Of a DNA stretch of 64,000 nucleotides, positions 62,301 through 64,000 are shown in pieces. The position numbers were made by a program, and so were the translations under genes. The stretch is from Nitrospirota bacterium (GTDB lineage Bacteria; Nitrospirota; Thermodesulfovibrionia; Thermodesulfovibrionales; Magnetobacteriaceae), in assembly GCA_015233895.1 (NCBI GenBank), contig JADFXG010000002.1, positions 248,001 through 312,000 of the forward strand. Direction: 5' to 3'. Position 1 is the first letter of the stretch, and the number at the start of each line of letters is the position of its first letter. Below the pieces are notes generated by a model, which was not told where the DNA came from, made no database searches, and saw only the letters and a list, made by a program, of their open reading frames with translations.

Positions 62301-63233
62301 ATGTATGCGAACGTACTGATAAGAGTTCTAAAGTATGTTATTCCGGCTGTGCTTTCGCTTATTGGTAAATCCTCAGTTGTGGATATGAAAGACAATCCAA
62401 AGGAAACCGTCTTTAGAGCAATTGCCAAAAGCATCGGCACAAAGAACTTAGCACTGGGAGTTACAATTGCAACGGGACTGGAAACCGGTTTAGCATTATA
62501 CTCCAAACCTGGCCTCCATGCCTCTGTGGAGTCTTTAATAAAGGAGATAATTTCCGGCAGTGGGGAAAATGGAGAGTATCCGGTGAGTGTTGAAAACTAT
62601 GCAGATGAGATAGAATTTCTTTTTAAAAAACATAATTTGAAACCAAATCGTTTAGCTATTGACGGTATTGTTGGATGCGGCAAGAGCACACTTTCTTTAG
62701 CTCTTGCTAGAAAACTTGGCATGAGGTGGCAATCATTAGACCACATGAATATGGATAAACCAATTGATTTTAGTGCTGAAAACACCATTTATGAACATCA
62801 CAGACTTTTACGAACCCAGAATATTGATTGTTTTGATGCAATAATCTACATAGATGAACCCATAGAGATTTCAAAAGAAAGGATATTAAACCGCAAACGT
62901 GGAGGATATCTGGTAGATATACTGGATTTTGAAAAACATAAACGTGTTGGGAAAATGGCATTTAATGTGGCAGATGGGGTGGAGATTGCAATTTCAGACA
63001 GTTTCATTAAGATAAAACTCAGACCAAAGGATGGTTTTAAATCCCATGAAAATATAGTAGCCGAGCTTAAGAAAAAAGGAATTAAGGCAGAAAATATTTC
63101 TAAGGAGGAGCTGCTGTTTCTGTGTACGGAACATGAGGTATGCAAGGGGTTTTTAGCTTATGTTAATGCAGACGCTTACACAAAAGAGATATTGACAGGT
63201 GTTGCCTCAGGGTTAAGGCAATTAGCAAAATGA
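62301..63233 (+). CDS. P-loop kinase-like protein of unknown substrate
   Basis: A 310-residue protein. The first 75 residues are hydrophobic and unlike known domains (VLKYVIPAVLSLIGKSSVVD; ALGVTIATGLETGLALYSKP). From about residue 115 a nucleoside/shikimate-kinase-like P-loop domain begins: LAIDGIVGCGKSTLSLALAR (Walker A GIVGCGKST), then FDAIIYIDEPIEISKERILNRK (lid-like arginines). AAGGAGGG lies five bases before the ATG. It overlaps a PAP2 phosphatase gene by 4 bases (ATGA), so a lipid or polyprenol kinase/phosphatase pair is possible, but that is inference. Confidence 0.7.
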   Translation: MYANVLIRVLKYVIPAVLSLIGKSSVVDMKDNPKETVFRAIAKSIGTKNLALGVTIATGLETGLALYSKPGLHASVESLIKEIISGSGENGEYPVSVENYADEIEFLFKKHNLKPNRLAIDGIVGCGKSTLSLALARKLGMRWQSLDHMNMDKPIDFSAENTIYEHHRLLRTQNIDCFDAIIYIDEPIEISKERILNRKRGGYLVDILDFEKHKRVGKMAFNVADGVEIAISDSFIKIKLRPKDGFKSHENIVAELKKKGIKAENISKEELLFLCTEHEVCKGFLAYVNADAYTKEILTGVASGLRQLAK

Positions 63234-63724
63234 CAATTGACAACTTGATACAAAAAGATATTGAGATAAGTGGTTATATTTATAGAGCTTTTAATCACAG
63301 ATTCAGAAAAGCACTCGGGGTGTTGACGCACTTAGGCGATGGAGCGCTGTGGGGTGTTTTGTATTTTCTGTTTTTATTTGTCATCAAACCTCATGTAATA
63401 ACTTTGATTCATAAAATAATATTGGGGGAATTTATAGGCTTGTTGATTATCATACTCCTTAGGTACGTTACAAGGCGAAACAGACCCGATAAAGACTACC
63501 GCTCAACGATACCATGGAACCACTATTCGTTTCCGTCACACCATACGTTCAGAGTGTTTTATATATCTTTTGTAGCCGGCACTTATTATCCCTCCATATT
63601 TTCAATTCTGCTTTTTTGCTCCTGTGTTGTGGCATTAAGCAGAATATGTCTGTTGAAGCATTTTCTGACAGATGTGCTGGGAGGTATAATTATCTCAGTA
63701 GTAATGGCAAAAGTTTTAACTTAA
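63230..63724 (+). CDS. PAP2 superfamily phosphatase
   Basis: A 164-residue membrane phosphatase with the three PAP2 motifs: RRNRPDKD (K/R-x6-RP), SFPSHHTF (PSGH variant PSHH) and SRICLLKHFLTDVLGG (SR-x5-H-x3-D). About five membrane helices. Members remove phosphate from undecaprenyl diphosphate, phosphatidic acid or similar lipids. It is translationally coupled to the kinase-like gene. The small size fits a bacterial BcrC/PgpB-like enzyme, but the substrate is not certain. Confidence 0.85.
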   Translation: MTIDNLIQKDIEISGYIYRAFNHRFRKALGVLTHLGDGALWGVLYFLFLFVIKPHVITLIHKIILGEFIGLLIIILLRYVTRRNRPDKDYRSTIPWNHYSFPSHHTFRVFYISFVAGTYYPSIFSILLFCSCVVALSRICLLKHFLTDVLGGIIISVVMAKVLT

Positions 63725-63845
63725 TATATAATGCTAATCTATTAGCTGCTAATATACCCATATACTACAAAACATGATATTTTCTGATATACTAATTTCA
63801 GGGACGGGTGCATGACTTCAAAGATTATACTTTAGGAGCAGAGAG

Positions 63846-64000
63846 ATGGATTGTTATGAGCAGACATCAGACTTTTCATTAAGTAGAAGTATTTTATTAT
63901 GGCTTATAATAGTCTCAAGCCTGTACATCAGCAGTTTGTTTGGGTATTTAGTCTTTCACACGTTTGCAGAGATGTTTAGTATAGTTATAGCGTTTTGCAT
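63846..64000 (+). CDS. MASE3-type membrane sensor, 5' end only
   Basis: The first 51 codons of a gene that runs off the window. MDCYEQTSDFSLSRS precedes a membrane helix (ILLWLIIVSSLYISSLFGYL) and FHTFAEMFSIVIAF, which is the opening of the MASE3 membrane sensor domain usually followed by histidine kinase or diguanylate cyclase domains. AGGAG lies seven bases before the ATG. The output domain is not visible. Confidence 0.75.
   Translation, partial: MDCYEQTSDFSLSRSILLWLIIVSSLYISSLFGYLVFHTFAEMFSIVIAFC

Overview
This window comes from a bacterial chromosome of moderate GC content. Its gene content is Gram-negative and motile: a lipid A-type acyltransferase, SecDF-YajC, flagellin, chemotaxis receptors, and a MurE of the meso-diaminopimelate-adding type. 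Several families (MEDS-domain protein, MASE3-type sensor, Rpn-family nuclease, DUF3842 next to a CooT-like protein, DUF4912 next to a GH57 branching enzyme) would fit a Nitrospirota-like organism. That assignment is an inference from family content only; no rRNA or other marker is present. No tRNA, rRNA, CRISPR array or complete insertion sequence was seen.

Layout. 1-2.1 kb: a MEDS-domain sensor protein and an Rpn-family nuclease gene split by a -1 frameshift inside a 12-bp tandem repeat. 2.1-8.1 kb (+): a tight operon DUF3842, CooT-like, cdaA, cdaR, glmM, comEC behind a good sigma-70 promoter; it joins cyclic di-AMP signalling to cell-wall precursor supply. 8.1-17.7 kb: glycogen / alpha-glucan genes (two glgA paralogues, DUF4912 protein, GH57 branching enzyme) with two tandem cyclic-nucleotide-binding-fold proteins, a B12-binding radical SAM protein, a DUF4189 secreted protein and a palindrome-rich non-coding stretch. 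17.8-24.0 kb (-): three methyl-accepting chemotaxis proteins and a CheW, with a flavin-reductase-like (PPOX) gene at the end. 24.3-28.9 kb (-): yajC, secD, secF, recJ. 29.0-32.4 kb (-): a coupled pair of P-loop ATPases of unknown role behind a leader with four 15-nt-spaced repeats. 33.0-35.6 kb (-): rplU, rpmA, obgE, lpxL-like. 36.9-55.0 kb (-): a nearly complete division and cell-wall (dcw) cluster, mraZ to ftsZ, lacking murB and carrying an extra S11 D,D-carboxypeptidase gene. 55.3-57.1 kb (+): pepA and a cupin. 57.2-60.8 kb: flagellin with a sigma-54-type promoter, an HD-GYP phosphodiesterase and an MBL-fold hydrolase. 61.0-64.0 kb (+): a PadR regulator with small glycine/cysteine-containing proteins and a NifX-like remnant, a P-loop kinase-like protein coupled to a PAP2 phosphatase, and the start of a MASE3-type membrane sensor.

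Most of the window is housekeeping. The places with least explanation are the ATPase pair and its repeat leader, the frameshifted Rpn gene, the tandem cNMP-fold proteins beside the glycogen genes, the PadR cluster, and several families of perfect palindromes in the intergenic regions. I did not find a feature that I can defend as a wholly new system; the strongest candidates are stated with what would test them.
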